Assembly (NCBI RefSeq): GCF_005796105.1
Contig: NZ_VAUO01000003.1
Coordinates: forward strand, 1-64,000
Reading direction: 5' to 3'
DNA: 64,000 nt
Source: Pseudomonas mosselii
Lineage (GTDB): Bacteria > Pseudomonadota > Gammaproteobacteria > Pseudomonadales > Pseudomonadaceae
The translations under genes and the position numbers were made by a program. Below are positions 1 to 8,203 of this stretch, one piece after another (the first letter of the stretch is position 1; each line of letters opens with the position of its first letter). Below the pieces are notes generated by a model, which searched no databases, had not been told where the DNA came from, and worked only from the letters and a program-made list of their open reading frames with translations.

Positions 1-70
1 GGGTTGGATTGGTGTCCAACTTCTTGGGGGCAGTCCAGGTATTGCACATGCCTGCAAGGCAGTGAACAGC

Positions 71-113
71 CTGTGGGAGCGGGCTTGCCCGCGAATGGGC
101 CGCCAAGCGGCCC
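71..113. repeat. REP element (GGGAGCGGGCTTGCCCGCGAA family)
   Basis: Short palindromic element with the core gggagcgggcttgcccgcgaa, followed by a second small hairpin (gggccgccaagcggccc). It sits just past the 3' end of the minus-strand AsmA-like gene. The 70 bases left of it hold no gene that I can support. The same family recurs near 14.2, 15.7 and 63.0 kb. Confidence 0.8.
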
Positions 114-116
114 CTG

Positions 117-2183
117 TTACTTGCGCCCCTTCACCGCCGCTGGCGCCTTGCCGGCTTTCATCTGCTGCAACAACGGCGTGCACTGGTTCGGCACATCGCC
201 GCTGCTCGGCGCGATAAGCGCCAGCAAGCCCGCTGCTGGGCCGGCCACCACACCCAGCGCTACCATTCCCGCCCCCCGCAGCGCCAACGGCACCGCCTGC
301 ACCCCGGCACTCGGCTTGGCGAACGGGCCGCGAACGTACAGCGGCGAGCGCAGCGAGAACAGGCGCAGGCCCTTGGACTCGGGGTTGATCTTCAGGTCCA
401 GTTGCTCACTGGTGAAGTTGGCGGTGCCGTTGATGTAGATGATCGCGTTCTCGGTATCGAAGACGAATAAACGCGTGGTCGCCAAGCCGTTCTTGACCCC
501 GACATCGGCGGCGGCGCAATTGATCTTCACGTCCTCGTCACCGAACAACTTTCCGATCACGTAGTTACCCACGTTCAACCCGGCAATCTCCATCAGGCTA
601 CGGCTGATGGCGCCATCGTTGATCAGCAGGCGCAGGTCGCCGTTGGCGGTCCCGAGCAGCGCGGCCACGGAGTTGCCTCGACCACTGAGGTCGGCATCGC
701 CGTTGAGTTCACCGAAACTGGTCTGCATGGGCGCGAACGTCGGGAACAGTTGCTTGAGCTTGAAGCCGCGTGCGGTCAACTGGGCGCGGCCCTCCATTGG
801 CGTGGTGCGCCCATCCAGACGGATGTTGGCATCGAGGTTACCGCCCGCCACACCGAAGCGCAGCGGCTCCAGGCGCAGCAGGCCGTCGTCGAGGATCACA
901 TGCGCCGCCAGGTCGTTGAACGGCAGTTTCTCGCTATGCACGATGCGCTTGCCCGCGAAGCTGACGTCGGCGTCCATGGCACGCCAGCGCTCGGTGCGAA
1001 ACGCTTCCACCGGCAGCACCTTGCCGCTCGGCTGCTTGCTGGCACCGCCGCGGGCTTTCTGCTCGCTGTTGGAGTCGGCACCGATCAACGGCGCGAGGTC
1101 CTTGAACAGCAGTTGGTTGGACACCAGGTTGCCCGACAACTTCGGCCGTGGCTGGCTGGCAACGAAAGCCAGGTCGCCGTGAATGTCGCTGTCACCGATC
1201 TTGCCGTTGAAACCTTCGTAGCGGAACTGCGCGCCGTCTGCGGCGTGCAGGTTGGCGGTCAGATGCCCGTCGGTGGCATACGCCGGGGTATCCGGCAGGG
1301 TGACGCCGGTCAGCGGGTAGAGGTTGCCCAGGCTGCTGCCGGAGAGTTTCAGGCGCAGATCCAGAGCACCAAGGTTGCGCGGGTCGGTCAGGGTGCCAGC
1401 CAACGCGACCTGGGTGTCGCCAATACGCGCATCGGCCTGCAAGGGGAACGGCTGGCGGGCGTCCTGCAAGGCCAGCAGCCCACCGATCTTGCCCGTGGCG
1501 GACACCGGCTGGTCCTTGTAACGCCCCTGGGCCTTGAGGCCGAAAGCATAGTCCTGAGCACCTGCGCTCTTCTCGGCGCGCGCCTTGCCGACGATGTCGC
1601 TGAACGGAATCGGCTTGCCGAGTGGATCGACCTGCACCTTCAAGCGGGTCTTGAGGGTTTGGTCGTCGAAACTGATGTTGCCTTGATCAAAGCCAATCGC
1701 ACCGATATCCAGCACCCACTTGGAGGGCGGCTCATGCTCGTCCTTGGGCCCCAGGTCGAAGGTCCAGTTGGCGCGGCCATCGGCCAGGCGGGTGAGGCTG
1801 GCGGTGGGCTTGACCAGATCGATACGCGGGATGCTGATGCGCTGGACAATCAACGGCAACGGCGCCAGGCGAAACTCGACCCGCTGCAGGCTGACCATCT
1901 GCGGCGTCTTGAGCCAGTCAGGGTTGCCCAGCACCAGGTCTTCGGCGCTGAAGTGCGGCCAAGGCACGAAAGCCCGCCAGCCGCCCTCTTCAGGTTCGGT
2001 GCGCCAATGCACGGCCAAGTTGCCGTTGATCGCGAACGGCCGATGCAGGGCTGCGGAGACCTTTTCATTGAGCAGCGGCTTGACCCGGTTCCAATCGAAT
2101 GTGGCGATCACCACGACCAGAATCGCCAGCAGCGTGGCGAGGGTGGCGAAACTCCAGACAAGGATTCTGGCGGGGCGCGTCAT
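117..2183 (-). CDS. AsmA family protein
   Basis: Large envelope protein of 688 residues with one N-terminal membrane segment (about residues 9-27) and a long periplasmic body, the usual plan of the AsmA/YhdP family of bridge-like proteins linked to phospholipid transport between inner and outer membrane. The segment after the anchor (FDWNRVKPLLNEKVSAAL) is the typical AsmA start, and the C-terminal third carries the conserved region around GRGNSVAALLGTANGDL. I chose the ATG at 2183 because AGGAGA lies just upstream; an in-frame GTG 27 bases earlier lacks this. A hydrophobic alanine/glycine-rich stretch lies close to the C-terminus. The gene stands alone, and its exact substrate is unknown. 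Confidence 0.85.
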   Translation of the reverse strand: MTRPARILVWSFATLATLLAILVVVIATFDWNRVKPLLNEKVSAALHRPFAINGNLAVHWRTEPEEGGWRAFVPWPHFSAEDLVLGNPDWLKTPQMVSLQRVEFRLAPLPLIVQRISIPRIDLVKPTASLTRLADGRANWTFDLGPKDEHEPPSKWVLDIGAIGFDQGNISFDDQTLKTRLKVQVDPLGKPIPFSDIVGKARAEKSAGAQDYAFGLKAQGRYKDQPVSATGKIGGLLALQDARQPFPLQADARIGDTQVALAGTLTDPRNLGALDLRLKLSGSSLGNLYPLTGVTLPDTPAYATDGHLTANLHAADGAQFRYEGFNGKIGDSDIHGDLAFVASQPRPKLSGNLVSNQLLFKDLAPLIGADSNSEQKARGGASKQPSGKVLPVEAFRTERWRAMDADVSFAGKRIVHSEKLPFNDLAAHVILDDGLLRLEPLRFGVAGGNLDANIRLDGRTTPMEGRAQLTARGFKLKQLFPTFAPMQTSFGELNGDADLSGRGNSVAALLGTANGDLRLLINDGAISRSLMEIAGLNVGNYVIGKLFGDEDVKINCAAADVGVKNGLATTRLFVFDTENAIIYINGTANFTSEQLDLKINPESKGLRLFSLRSPLYVRGPFAKPSAGVQAVPLALRGAGMVALGVVAGPAAGLLALIAPSSGDVPNQCTPLLQQMKAGKAPAAVKGRK

Positions 2184-2521
2184 TGCGGGGTTCTCCTGAC
2201 TGCGTGGCACGAGGCGGCGTAGCGGTGGCGCTTTGTATGTGGGACTGATGAAACACCGCTGGGTTTAATCCGCTGCACCATGATACCCAGGTTTTTCTGA
2301 TGCCTTGCTCAGGTTTTGCCCGTCTCGACACCTCGATGTTACGCCCCGGCGCGCGTGAGGAATGCCTGCCGCGAGCGCCGGAACCCTTGATCCAGAGCCT
2401 CTGCGCTTAAGTATCAATGGCGTCGATTGTTACCATTATCCTGATGAACTTTTCTCTGGCGTTACTGGGCGTAGCATTGCCTTCGTACCCACTTTCCAGC
2501 CCTCCAGAGGAGCACCGAATC
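2184..2521. other. Intergenic, divergent promoters expected
   Basis: About 340 bases between the divergent AsmA-like gene and the repeat-protein gene. It must hold both promoters, but I see no motif I would name. The only clear signal is GAGGAG ahead of the downstream ATG at 2522. Confidence 0.4.
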
Positions 2522-3022
2522 ATGAAACGCCAACTGCTGCTAAGCCTGACCCTTTCCGTACTGGCTGCCAACGCCTTCGCGCTGCCTGCCGGCGACCAGC
2601 ACCTGACCGCCGAGTCGCGCTCCAGCGCGGTGACCGTGGCCAAATCGCTCGACACCCTGGCCGAAGGTGGCGCAGAACGCCTGCAAGAACGCGCTGGTCG
2701 TCTGGCCGAAGGTGGCTCGGACCGCCTGATCGAACGTAACGACCGCGTTGCCGAGGGTGGCTCGGACCGCCTGATCGAACGCAACGACCGTGTTGTCGAA
2801 GGTGGCTCGGACCGTCTGATCGAACGTAACGACCGCGTTGCCGAAGGTGGCTCGGACCGCCTGATCGAACGTAACGACCGCGTTGCCGAAGGTGGCTCGG
2901 ATCGCCTGATCGAACGTAACGACCGCGTTGCCGAAGGTGGCTCGGATCGCCTGATCGAACGTAACGACCGTGTTGCCGAAGGTGGCTCTGACCGCCTGAT
3001 CGAATTCAGCCGTGTGAGCTGA
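2522..3022 (+). CDS. Secreted protein made of 15-residue tandem repeats
   Basis: 166 residues. Residues 1-20 look like a Sec signal peptide with likely cleavage after AFA; residues 21-44 are a short linker; residues 45-164 are eight units of 15 residues with the consensus RVAEGGSDRLIERND. The first and last units are degenerate, the middle ones nearly identical. The repeat is very charged and has no cysteine. The ATG at 2522 follows GAGGAG, and a strong terminator follows the stop. I do not recognise a function. Similar AEGGSDR-type repeat proteins exist in pseudomonads, sometimes under uninformative names. The periodic acidic/basic pattern could suit ion binding or self-assembly, but that is a guess. 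Confidence 0.75.
   Translation: MKRQLLLSLTLSVLAANAFALPAGDQHLTAESRSSAVTVAKSLDTLAEGGAERLQERAGRLAEGGSDRLIERNDRVAEGGSDRLIERNDRVVEGGSDRLIERNDRVAEGGSDRLIERNDRVAEGGSDRLIERNDRVAEGGSDRLIERNDRVAEGGSDRLIEFSRVS
2654..3013 (+). repeat. 45-bp tandem repeats inside the secreted repeat protein
   Basis: Eight consecutive 45-bp units coding for the 15-residue motif. Units 2 to 7 are almost identical at the DNA level, differing mainly at synonymous sites such as cgt/cgc, gtt/gtc and gac/gat. This suggests recent expansion by slippage or unequal recombination and predicts copy-number variation between strains. Confidence 0.9.
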
Positions 3023-3071
3023 TCGCCATGGCCGAAAACAACAACTTACCCTGCTGTATCTGCTCCCCTCC

Positions 3072-3104
3072 AAGCCCGGTCCATTGACCGGGCTTCGTTT
3101 TTTT
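3072..3104 (+). terminator. Rho-independent terminator of the repeat-protein gene
   Basis: Ten-base-pair stem (aagcccggtc / gaccgggctt) with a 4-base loop, followed by a run of seven T. It lies 50 bases past the stop of the repeat-protein gene. Confidence 0.9.
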
Positions 3105-3143
3105 ATCCAGAATGCCCAGCCGTACCCCCACAAGACCCTGCCC

Positions 3144-3776
3144 ATGCTGCCGCGCGCCGAACAGAAGCTGCAAACCCGCCAGGCCCTGCTGGATGCCGCC
3201 TGCCTGCTGATGGAGAGCGGTCGTGGTTTCGGCAGTATCAGCCTGCGCGAAGTCGCCAAGGCAGCGGGTATCGTACCTACCGGCTTCTACCGCCATTTTC
3301 CCGATATGGATGCGCTGGGCCTGGCCTTGGTCGAAGAGATCGACGCCACCTTCCGCCAGACTATCCGCCTGGTGCGCCAGAACGAATTCGAACTGGGCGG
3401 TATCACCGACGCCTCGGTACGTATTTTTCTCGATGTGGTCGCCGCTCACCACGCGCAGTTTCTGTTCCTGGCGCGCGAGCAGTATGGTGGCTCACAAGCG
3501 GTCCGCCAGGCCATCGCCCGCCTGCGCCAGGCCATCAGTTCCGACCTGGCCACCGACCTTGCGCGCATGCCGCGCTGGCAGCACCTGGACGGCGCCGCGC
3601 TGGCAGTGATGGCCGACCTGGTGGTCAAGACCGTGTTCGCCACCCTGCCGGAACTGATCGACAGCCCCGAGCCGGGCAACCCTCAGGCCATCAGCGCCCA
3701 GGAAAAAATCACCCAGCAGTTGCGCTTTATCTTCGTCGGCGCGCGGCATTGGCAAGGGCTGGGTAACCCCAGCTGA
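3144..3776 (+). CDS. TetR family regulator, FabR/DesT-like
   Basis: 210-residue regulator with an N-terminal TetR helix-turn-helix at about residues 33-52 (SLREVAKAAGIVPTGFYRHF). This segment and the following DMDALGLALVEE closely resemble the FabR/DesT group, which senses acyl-CoA and controls unsaturated fatty acid synthesis or desaturase genes; the assignment is family knowledge, not proof. The remainder is a helical ligand-binding domain with LAREQYGGS, as in that group. The ATG at 3144 starts right at the conserved LPRAEQK region; upstream codons run into the preceding terminator. No clear ribosome binding site is visible. No desaturase gene lies nearby, so its target is probably elsewhere. 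Confidence 0.8.
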   Translation: MLPRAEQKLQTRQALLDAACLLMESGRGFGSISLREVAKAAGIVPTGFYRHFPDMDALGLALVEEIDATFRQTIRLVRQNEFELGGITDASVRIFLDVVAAHHAQFLFLAREQYGGSQAVRQAIARLRQAISSDLATDLARMPRWQHLDGAALAVMADLVVKTVFATLPELIDSPEPGNPQAISAQEKITQQLRFIFVGARHWQGLGNPS

Positions 3777-3782
3777 GGCCGC

Positions 3783-3868
3783 TTCAAGCTTCAAGCTACG
3801 AGCGGCAAACAAGGCGCGCGCAGGCTTTTTCTTGCAGCTTGCAGCTTGCAACTCGCCGCTTGCTGCTA
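3783..3868. repeat. AAGC-rich intergenic repeat (copy 1 of 3)
   Basis: Stretch built of alternating cttcaagctt / cttgcagctt and gcggcaa words, able to fold on itself. Related stretches lie near 21.96 and 45.4 kb, always close to a gene end. Confidence 0.6.
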
Positions 3869-3904
3869 CCATGGCGCCCTGCCCGACCGTCCACGAGCGC
3901 CAGC

Positions 3905-4993
3905 ATGTCCGACCCCCGCCCCGCATTGACCCGCTTCCGCCAGCATTTCGCCGAACGCATCGTGCCGTTGTGGCAAGGTCCGGGCTGGAACGCCGACCTG
4001 GCGCTGCCCTATGAGGCGCTCGACGCCCAGCACCAGCCACTGCCCGTACAGCGCTACCGCGCCATGGCCTGCGCGCGCCAGCTCTACCTGTTCAGCAGCC
4101 GTATCGAGCAACCGGGCGCAGCCGAACGGGCTGGCGCGTTGTTCCGCTCGCTGCAACGCCACTTCCACGATGCAGAGCACGGCGGCTGGTTCTACAGCAT
4201 CGACGCCGAAGGCAAGCCGCTGGACCGGCGCAAAGACCTGTACACCCACGCCTTCATCGTCTTCGCCTGCGCACATTACTGGGGCAAGGTGCGCGAAGGC
4301 TTGGTGGCGTCGGCGCTCGACGCCGCGCTGGAGATCGTCGCCGAGCAGTTCGCCCGGGACGATGGTCTGTACGAGGCAAGCCTTGGCGAGGACTGGTCGG
4401 ACCTGGGCAGCGGCCCGTTGCAGAACCCGCAAATGCACCTGGCCGAAGCCTTCCTGCAGGTGCTGGCCGTGCGTGAGGACCACGCCACCCAGCAGGCCTT
4501 GCTGGACCTGTGCAACGCCTTGCAAACGCATTTCATAGAGCCGCAGCATGGGTTGATGCTGGAGAAGCCACGCGGAGCTGTGGATAACTGGTTCGAGCCC
4601 GGTCACCAGTTCGAGTGGTTCTATCTACTGGAGACTTCGCCGTTGCTGCGCGGCACGCCGTTGCATGCGTCCCTCGAACGTGCCTTCGGCTATGCCGAAC
4701 GCTACGGCGTGAAGGATTCGGCCGTACTGGCGATGCTCGATGTGCACGGCAAGGTGCTCGACGCCACTCAGCGGATCTGGGCACAGGCTGAATACCTGCG
4801 CGCCCTGGCACTACGTCCAGACAGCGACGAGCAGCGGCAGGCGCAACTGCATGCCCTGCACGCAAGATTTCTGCACGACGCCGGCTGGTATGAATGTCGG
4901 GACGCTGCCGGCGCCGTCAGCCGGCATGACATGCCTTCGACGACCCCCTACCACCTGGCGACCTGCCTGGAAGGCCTGCAGCGCCTGCCCTGA
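3905..4993 (+). CDS. AGE-family sugar epimerase/isomerase
   Basis: 362 residues with the all-helical (alpha/alpha)6 barrel pattern of N-acylglucosamine 2-epimerases and mannose/sulfoquinovose isomerases. Conserved features are YTHAFIVFACAHYW (His about 115), NPQMHLAEAFL (His about 178), FEPGHQFEWFYLL (His about 234) and the closing PYHLATCLEG; these histidines provide the acid/base residues in the family. The ATG at 3905 begins the conserved N-terminus. Mannose isomerase is a reasonable guess for a stand-alone pseudomonad member, but the substrate cannot be read from the sequence. It is convergent with the dehydrogenase downstream. Confidence 0.8.
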   Translation: MSDPRPALTRFRQHFAERIVPLWQGPGWNADLALPYEALDAQHQPLPVQRYRAMACARQLYLFSSRIEQPGAAERAGALFRSLQRHFHDAEHGGWFYSIDAEGKPLDRRKDLYTHAFIVFACAHYWGKVREGLVASALDAALEIVAEQFARDDGLYEASLGEDWSDLGSGPLQNPQMHLAEAFLQVLAVREDHATQQALLDLCNALQTHFIEPQHGLMLEKPRGAVDNWFEPGHQFEWFYLLETSPLLRGTPLHASLERAFGYAERYGVKDSAVLAMLDVHGKVLDATQRIWAQAEYLRALALRPDSDEQRQAQLHALHARFLHDAGWYECRDAAGAVSRHDMPSTTPYHLATCLEGLQRLP

Positions 4994-5010
4994 CAGCGTC
5001 CAGACGCTGA

Positions 5011-5053
5011 CGCGCTCGTGGGCGACTGACATATCTAGTCGCCGCATGAGCGC
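5011..5053. terminator. Hairpin between convergent genes
   Basis: Imperfect inverted repeat (gcgctcgtgggcgact and agtcgccgcatgagcgc, about 15 of 16 paired) with a 9-base loop in the 80-base gap between two convergent stop codons. There is no T-run, so it may stabilise or end both transcripts without being a classical terminator. Confidence 0.5.
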
Positions 5054-5075
5054 GCAGGTCCGACGCCGCTGACAC

Positions 5076-5843
5076 TCAGCCCTTGGCCGAACGATCGATC
5101 GAGAACCCGGCCCAGTCCTGGCTCACCGGCATCAGCTCAAGGTTGTTGATATTCACGTGGGCCGGCTGATTGAGCACCCAGAAGATGGTCTCGGCAATAT
5201 CCTGCGGCTGGATTGGCTCGGCACCGGCGTAGGTGGCATCGTACTTGGCTTGGTCACCGCCGAAACGCACCAGCGAGAACTCGCTCTCGCACAGGCCCGG
5301 CTCGATGTTGGTGACTCGCACCCCGGTGCCGCGCAGGTCGCAACGCAGGCTCAGGGAGAACTGGCCGACGAAAGCCTTGGTGCCGCCGTAGACATTGCTG
5401 CCTGGGTACGGGTAGTTGCCCGCCACCGAGCCAACGTTGAGGATCGACGCACCGCGACCGTGAGCGATCAGGCGTGGCAGCAGCAGCCGGGTGGTGAACA
5501 TCAAGCCTTTGATGTTGGTATCGACCATGGTCTCCCAATCGTCCAGGCTACAGTTTTGCGCAGCATCCACACCCAGCGCCAGGCCGGCGTTGTTGACCAA
5601 ACCCTGAAGCTTGTCGAACGCCGGTGGCAGGCTGGCAATGGCCGCCTCCATGGCCTTGCGATCACGCACATCGACCACCAAGCCGTGCACTTCAGTCTTG
5701 GCCGACAGTTCGGCGCACAGAGCGTCCAGGCGCTCCTTGCGACGGCCGGTCAGAACCAGCTTCCAGCCGGCATCGGCAAAGCGACGGGCAGTGGCCTCGC
5801 CGAAACCGGAAGTGGCACCTGTGATGAATACGCTGGGCGTCAT
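5076..5843 (-). CDS. ydfG: NADP-dependent 3-hydroxy acid dehydrogenase (YdfG-like SDR)
   Basis: 255-residue short-chain dehydrogenase. It has the dinucleotide-binding motif TGATSGFG (8-15), NNAG (84-87) and the catalytic set Asn110, Ser139, Tyr152, Lys156 (YGGTK). Sequence blocks such as DWETMVDTNIKGL, NVYGGTKAFV, RVTNIEPGL and HVNINNLELMPV match the E. coli YdfG subgroup, which oxidises serine and 3-hydroxy acids and reduces malonic semialdehyde. The protein is cytosolic. The C-terminal extension ends in AGFSIDRSAKG. It is transcribed away from the DnaA-box region and ends convergent with the AGE-family gene. Confidence 0.85.
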   Translation of the reverse strand: MTPSVFITGATSGFGEATARRFADAGWKLVLTGRRKERLDALCAELSAKTEVHGLVVDVRDRKAMEAAIASLPPAFDKLQGLVNNAGLALGVDAAQNCSLDDWETMVDTNIKGLMFTTRLLLPRLIAHGRGASILNVGSVAGNYPYPGSNVYGGTKAFVGQFSLSLRCDLRGTGVRVTNIEPGLCESEFSLVRFGGDQAKYDATYAGAEPIQPQDIAETIFWVLNQPAHVNINNLELMPVSQDWAGFSIDRSAKG

Positions 5844-6445
5844 GCTTGTCTCTCCTCGCAGTGGATAATCGTCGGAAGGCCTCGCAGCATGCCCGTCGCG
5901 CGCGTTGACGACAACCGTTGCAGCGCTTGCTCAAAAAACGTACAGCATCGCCAAAGCCCCGTGACAGAGGGCTTGCATGAGGCTATGCGCACGTTATCCA
6001 CAAGGCTTTCCCCACCGATTGGGGGCAACTCAGCAAAGCCGGTTTGCCCATTCGCGCCTGTGGAAATCTGCGGTGATGGCCCAACGCTTTCAAGCATGCC
6101 GCCTGCGGCAGTCTGTCCAAGGCTTTTGCACAGAGTTATCCACAGACTTTCTCACCTATGGAGAGACGCTTGCTTGTGCCGAAAAGTACAGTGAAATCCT
6201 GCACGAGGCACAGCTGCTCAAAAAACGACCAACCCCTTGAAAGCCTTGAAAAACAAGCCTTACAGAGAAGTGCCACCATGTTTTCCACAGCCGGTTCCAC
6301 ACAATCGGTGGAAAGCTTTGTACGTGTAGAAACAAGCGCTTGCGGCAGGATTGTGGAGTGCTTCGGGAAAGATATGCGACAAGTTGTCCACATGCTGTGC
6401 CTGATTCCCGTAGCACTGCGCAACAGCAAAATCCACCGCCCCCCT
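5844..6445. other. Gene-free region with DnaA-box-like sites
   Basis: About 600 bases with no convincing gene. Two perfect copies of the DnaA consensus TTATCCACA lie at 5994-6002 and 6136-6144. One-mismatch copies are TTTTCCACA at 6281-6289 and TTGTCCACA at 6384-6392. All four are on the plus strand. The word gctcaaaaaacg occurs twice (about 5928 and 6216). Part of it should hold the ydfG promoter. No dnaA, rpmH or other origin genes are near, so this is not the main origin. Confidence 0.6.
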
Positions 6446-6587
6446 TGTAGGAGCGGCCTTGTGCCGCGAACACCGGCATAGCCGGTGCCATGCACCGCGC
6501 CGCCTGCTCCTGTAACGCATCGCGAAGCAGGCAAATCAGTGGATAGCGTTGGCTATGCGGGTGTTCGCGGCACAAGGCCGCTCCTTA
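6446..6587. repeat. REP pair in inverted orientation (GGAGCGGCCTTGTGCCGCGAA family)
   Basis: Core ggagcggccttgtgccgcgaa with the tail acacc at 6446-6474 and its inverse at 6560-6587, separated by about 85 bases that contain caccggcatagccggtg. It lies just after the livF stop codon and could form one large hairpin at the 3' end of the transporter mRNA. Confidence 0.85.
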
Positions 6588-6614
6588 TAGCGCTGAACCG
6601 CGATGGGGGATTGT

Positions 6615-7331
6615 TCAGTGCCCGCCCAGATAGGCGTTACGCACCTCCTCGTTGACCAACAACTCCTGCCCGGTGCCGGTCATGCGAATCTGCCCGTTGA
6701 CCATCACGTAGGCACGGTCCGATAACTTCAACGCGTGGTTGGCGTTCTGCTCGACCAGGAAAATGGTCATGCCGCTTTGCGCCAGCTCGCGCAAGGTGGC
6801 GAAGATCTGCTTGACCACGATCGGCGCCAGCCCCAGCGAGGGTTCATCGAGCAGCAGCAGCTTGGGCCGGCTCATCAACGCGCGGGCGATGGCAAGCATC
6901 TGCTGCTCGCCCCCGGACATGGTCATCGCTCGCTGGTTGCGCCGCTCCTTCAGACGCGGGAACAACGCGTACATGCGCTGCATGTCTTCGTCGGCATGCT
7001 GGTCGCCGATGGGGATGGTGCCCATCATCAGGTTTTCCTCGACGCTCATGTCAGGGAACACCCGGCGCCCTTCCGGCGACTGGGCGATGCCGTTGGAGGC
7101 GATGTAGTGCGACGACTTGCGAGTGATGTCGGTGCCACGGTAGACGATTTGCCCCGACGCCGCCCGAGGCTGGCCGAAGATCGACATCAGCAGCGTCGAC
7201 TTGCCCGCGCCGTTGGCCCCGATCAGGCTGACCGTCTCGCCTTCGTTGATGTGCATCGAGACTTTCTTCAAGGCCTGGATCGGCCCGTAGAACACGTCCA
7301 GCTCCTTCAGTTCGAGAATGGGTGCACTCAT
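6615..7331 (-). CDS. livF: Branched-chain amino acid ABC transporter ATPase LivF
   Basis: 238-residue ABC ATPase that powers uptake of leucine, isoleucine and valine. Walker A GANGAGKST (38-46), signature SGGEQQ (139-144) and Walker B LLLLDEP (158-164) are intact. The short length, FYGPIQALKKVSM, and the C-terminal VRNAYLGGH place it in the LivF/BraG group. It is the last gene of the minus-strand livHMGF set, overlapping livG by four bases (ATGA), so the two ATPases are probably translationally coupled. A REP pair follows the stop. Confidence 0.95.
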   Translation of the reverse strand: MSAPILELKELDVFYGPIQALKKVSMHINEGETVSLIGANGAGKSTLLMSIFGQPRAASGQIVYRGTDITRKSSHYIASNGIAQSPEGRRVFPDMSVEENLMMGTIPIGDQHADEDMQRMYALFPRLKERRNQRAMTMSGGEQQMLAIARALMSRPKLLLLDEPSLGLAPIVVKQIFATLRELAQSGMTIFLVEQNANHALKLSDRAYVMVNGQIRMTGTGQELLVNEEVRNAYLGGH

Positions 7332-8203
7332 ACCAGTTCCTCTTCGTCGGCACCCAGGTAGGCGGCGATCACCGTGGGGTTGTTACGGATGTCCTGCGGC
7401 GCGCCTTCAGCGATCACGTTGCCGTGGTCAAGCACCACGATATGGTCGGAAATGCTCATGACCATGCCCATGTCGTGCTCGATCAACACTACGGTGATGT
7501 CGTGCTCGTCACGCAGCACCCGGATCATGCGGCTGAGGGCTTCGGTCTCCTGCGGGTTGAGGCCGGCAGCCGGCTCGTCCAGGCAGATGATCTTCGGCCG
7601 CGTGCACATGGCCCGGGCGATTTCCAGACGGCGTTGCTGGCCATACGACAGCTCGCCGGCCAGGCGGTTGGCGCAATCGACCAAGTCGACCACCTCCAGC
7701 CAGTAGAACGCATGGTCCAGCGCGTCGCTCTCGGCCTGGCGGTAGGCCTTGGTGTTGAGCACACCGGCCAACAGGTTGCGGTTGACCCACATGTGCTGGG
7801 CCACCAGCAGGTTTTCCACCACCGACATTTCCTTGAACAGGCGAATGTTCTGGAACGTGCGCGCCAGTCCTGCACGGTTGACCAGATGGGTGCCGCCGAA
7901 CATCTTGTAGTAGAGGCGGTTGGCGAAACGTGCTGGCGAGACGAAGTCCGCCGGCTGGAAACGCTCGCCCAGCAACTGGATCACGTTGGTGGTAGCGCCG
8001 CGCACATTCAGCTCGATGCGTCCGCCGCTGGCCTTGTAGAACCCGGTGAGGCAATTGAACACGGTGGTCTTGCCGGCGCCGTTGGGGCCGATCAGGGCGA
8101 AGATCTGGTTACGCTTGACCTTCAAGCTCACGTCGCTGAGCGCCTTGATACCGCCGAACTGCATCATCAGGTTGTCGACTGACAGAATGATTTCATCGCT
8201 CAT
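7328..8203 (-). CDS. livG: Branched-chain amino acid ABC transporter ATPase LivG
   Basis: 291-residue partner ATPase of LivF. Walker A GPNGAGKTT (39-47), signature LSYGQQ (185-190), Walker B IICLDEP (205-211). The C-terminal NPTVIAAYLGADEEEL is typical of LivG/BraF. Between Walker A and the signature there is a segment of about 35 residues (around 75-110) that is longer than in many ABC ATPases. It overlaps livM by four bases and livF by four bases. Confidence 0.95.
   Translation of the reverse strand: MSDEIILSVDNLMMQFGGIKALSDVSLKVKRNQIFALIGPNGAGKTTVFNCLTGFYKASGGRIELNVRGATTNVIQLLGERFQPADFVSPARFANRLYYKMFGGTHLVNRAGLARTFQNIRLFKEMSVVENLLVAQHMWVNRNLLAGVLNTKAYRQAESDALDHAFYWLEVVDLVDCANRLAGELSYGQQRRLEIARAMCTRPKIICLDEPAAGLNPQETEALSRMIRVLRDEHDITVVLIEHDMGMVMSISDHIVVLDHGNVIAEGAPQDIRNNPTVIAAYLGADEEELV

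Noticed and set aside
2654..3013. CRISPR array or non-coding satellite
   Set aside because: The 45-bp units are contiguous, without spacers, stay in frame and encode a secreted repeat protein.
5844..6445. Chromosomal replication origin
   Set aside because: DnaA boxes are present, but rpmH, dnaA, dnaN and an AT-rich unwinding region are absent. I keep it only as a DnaA-box cluster.
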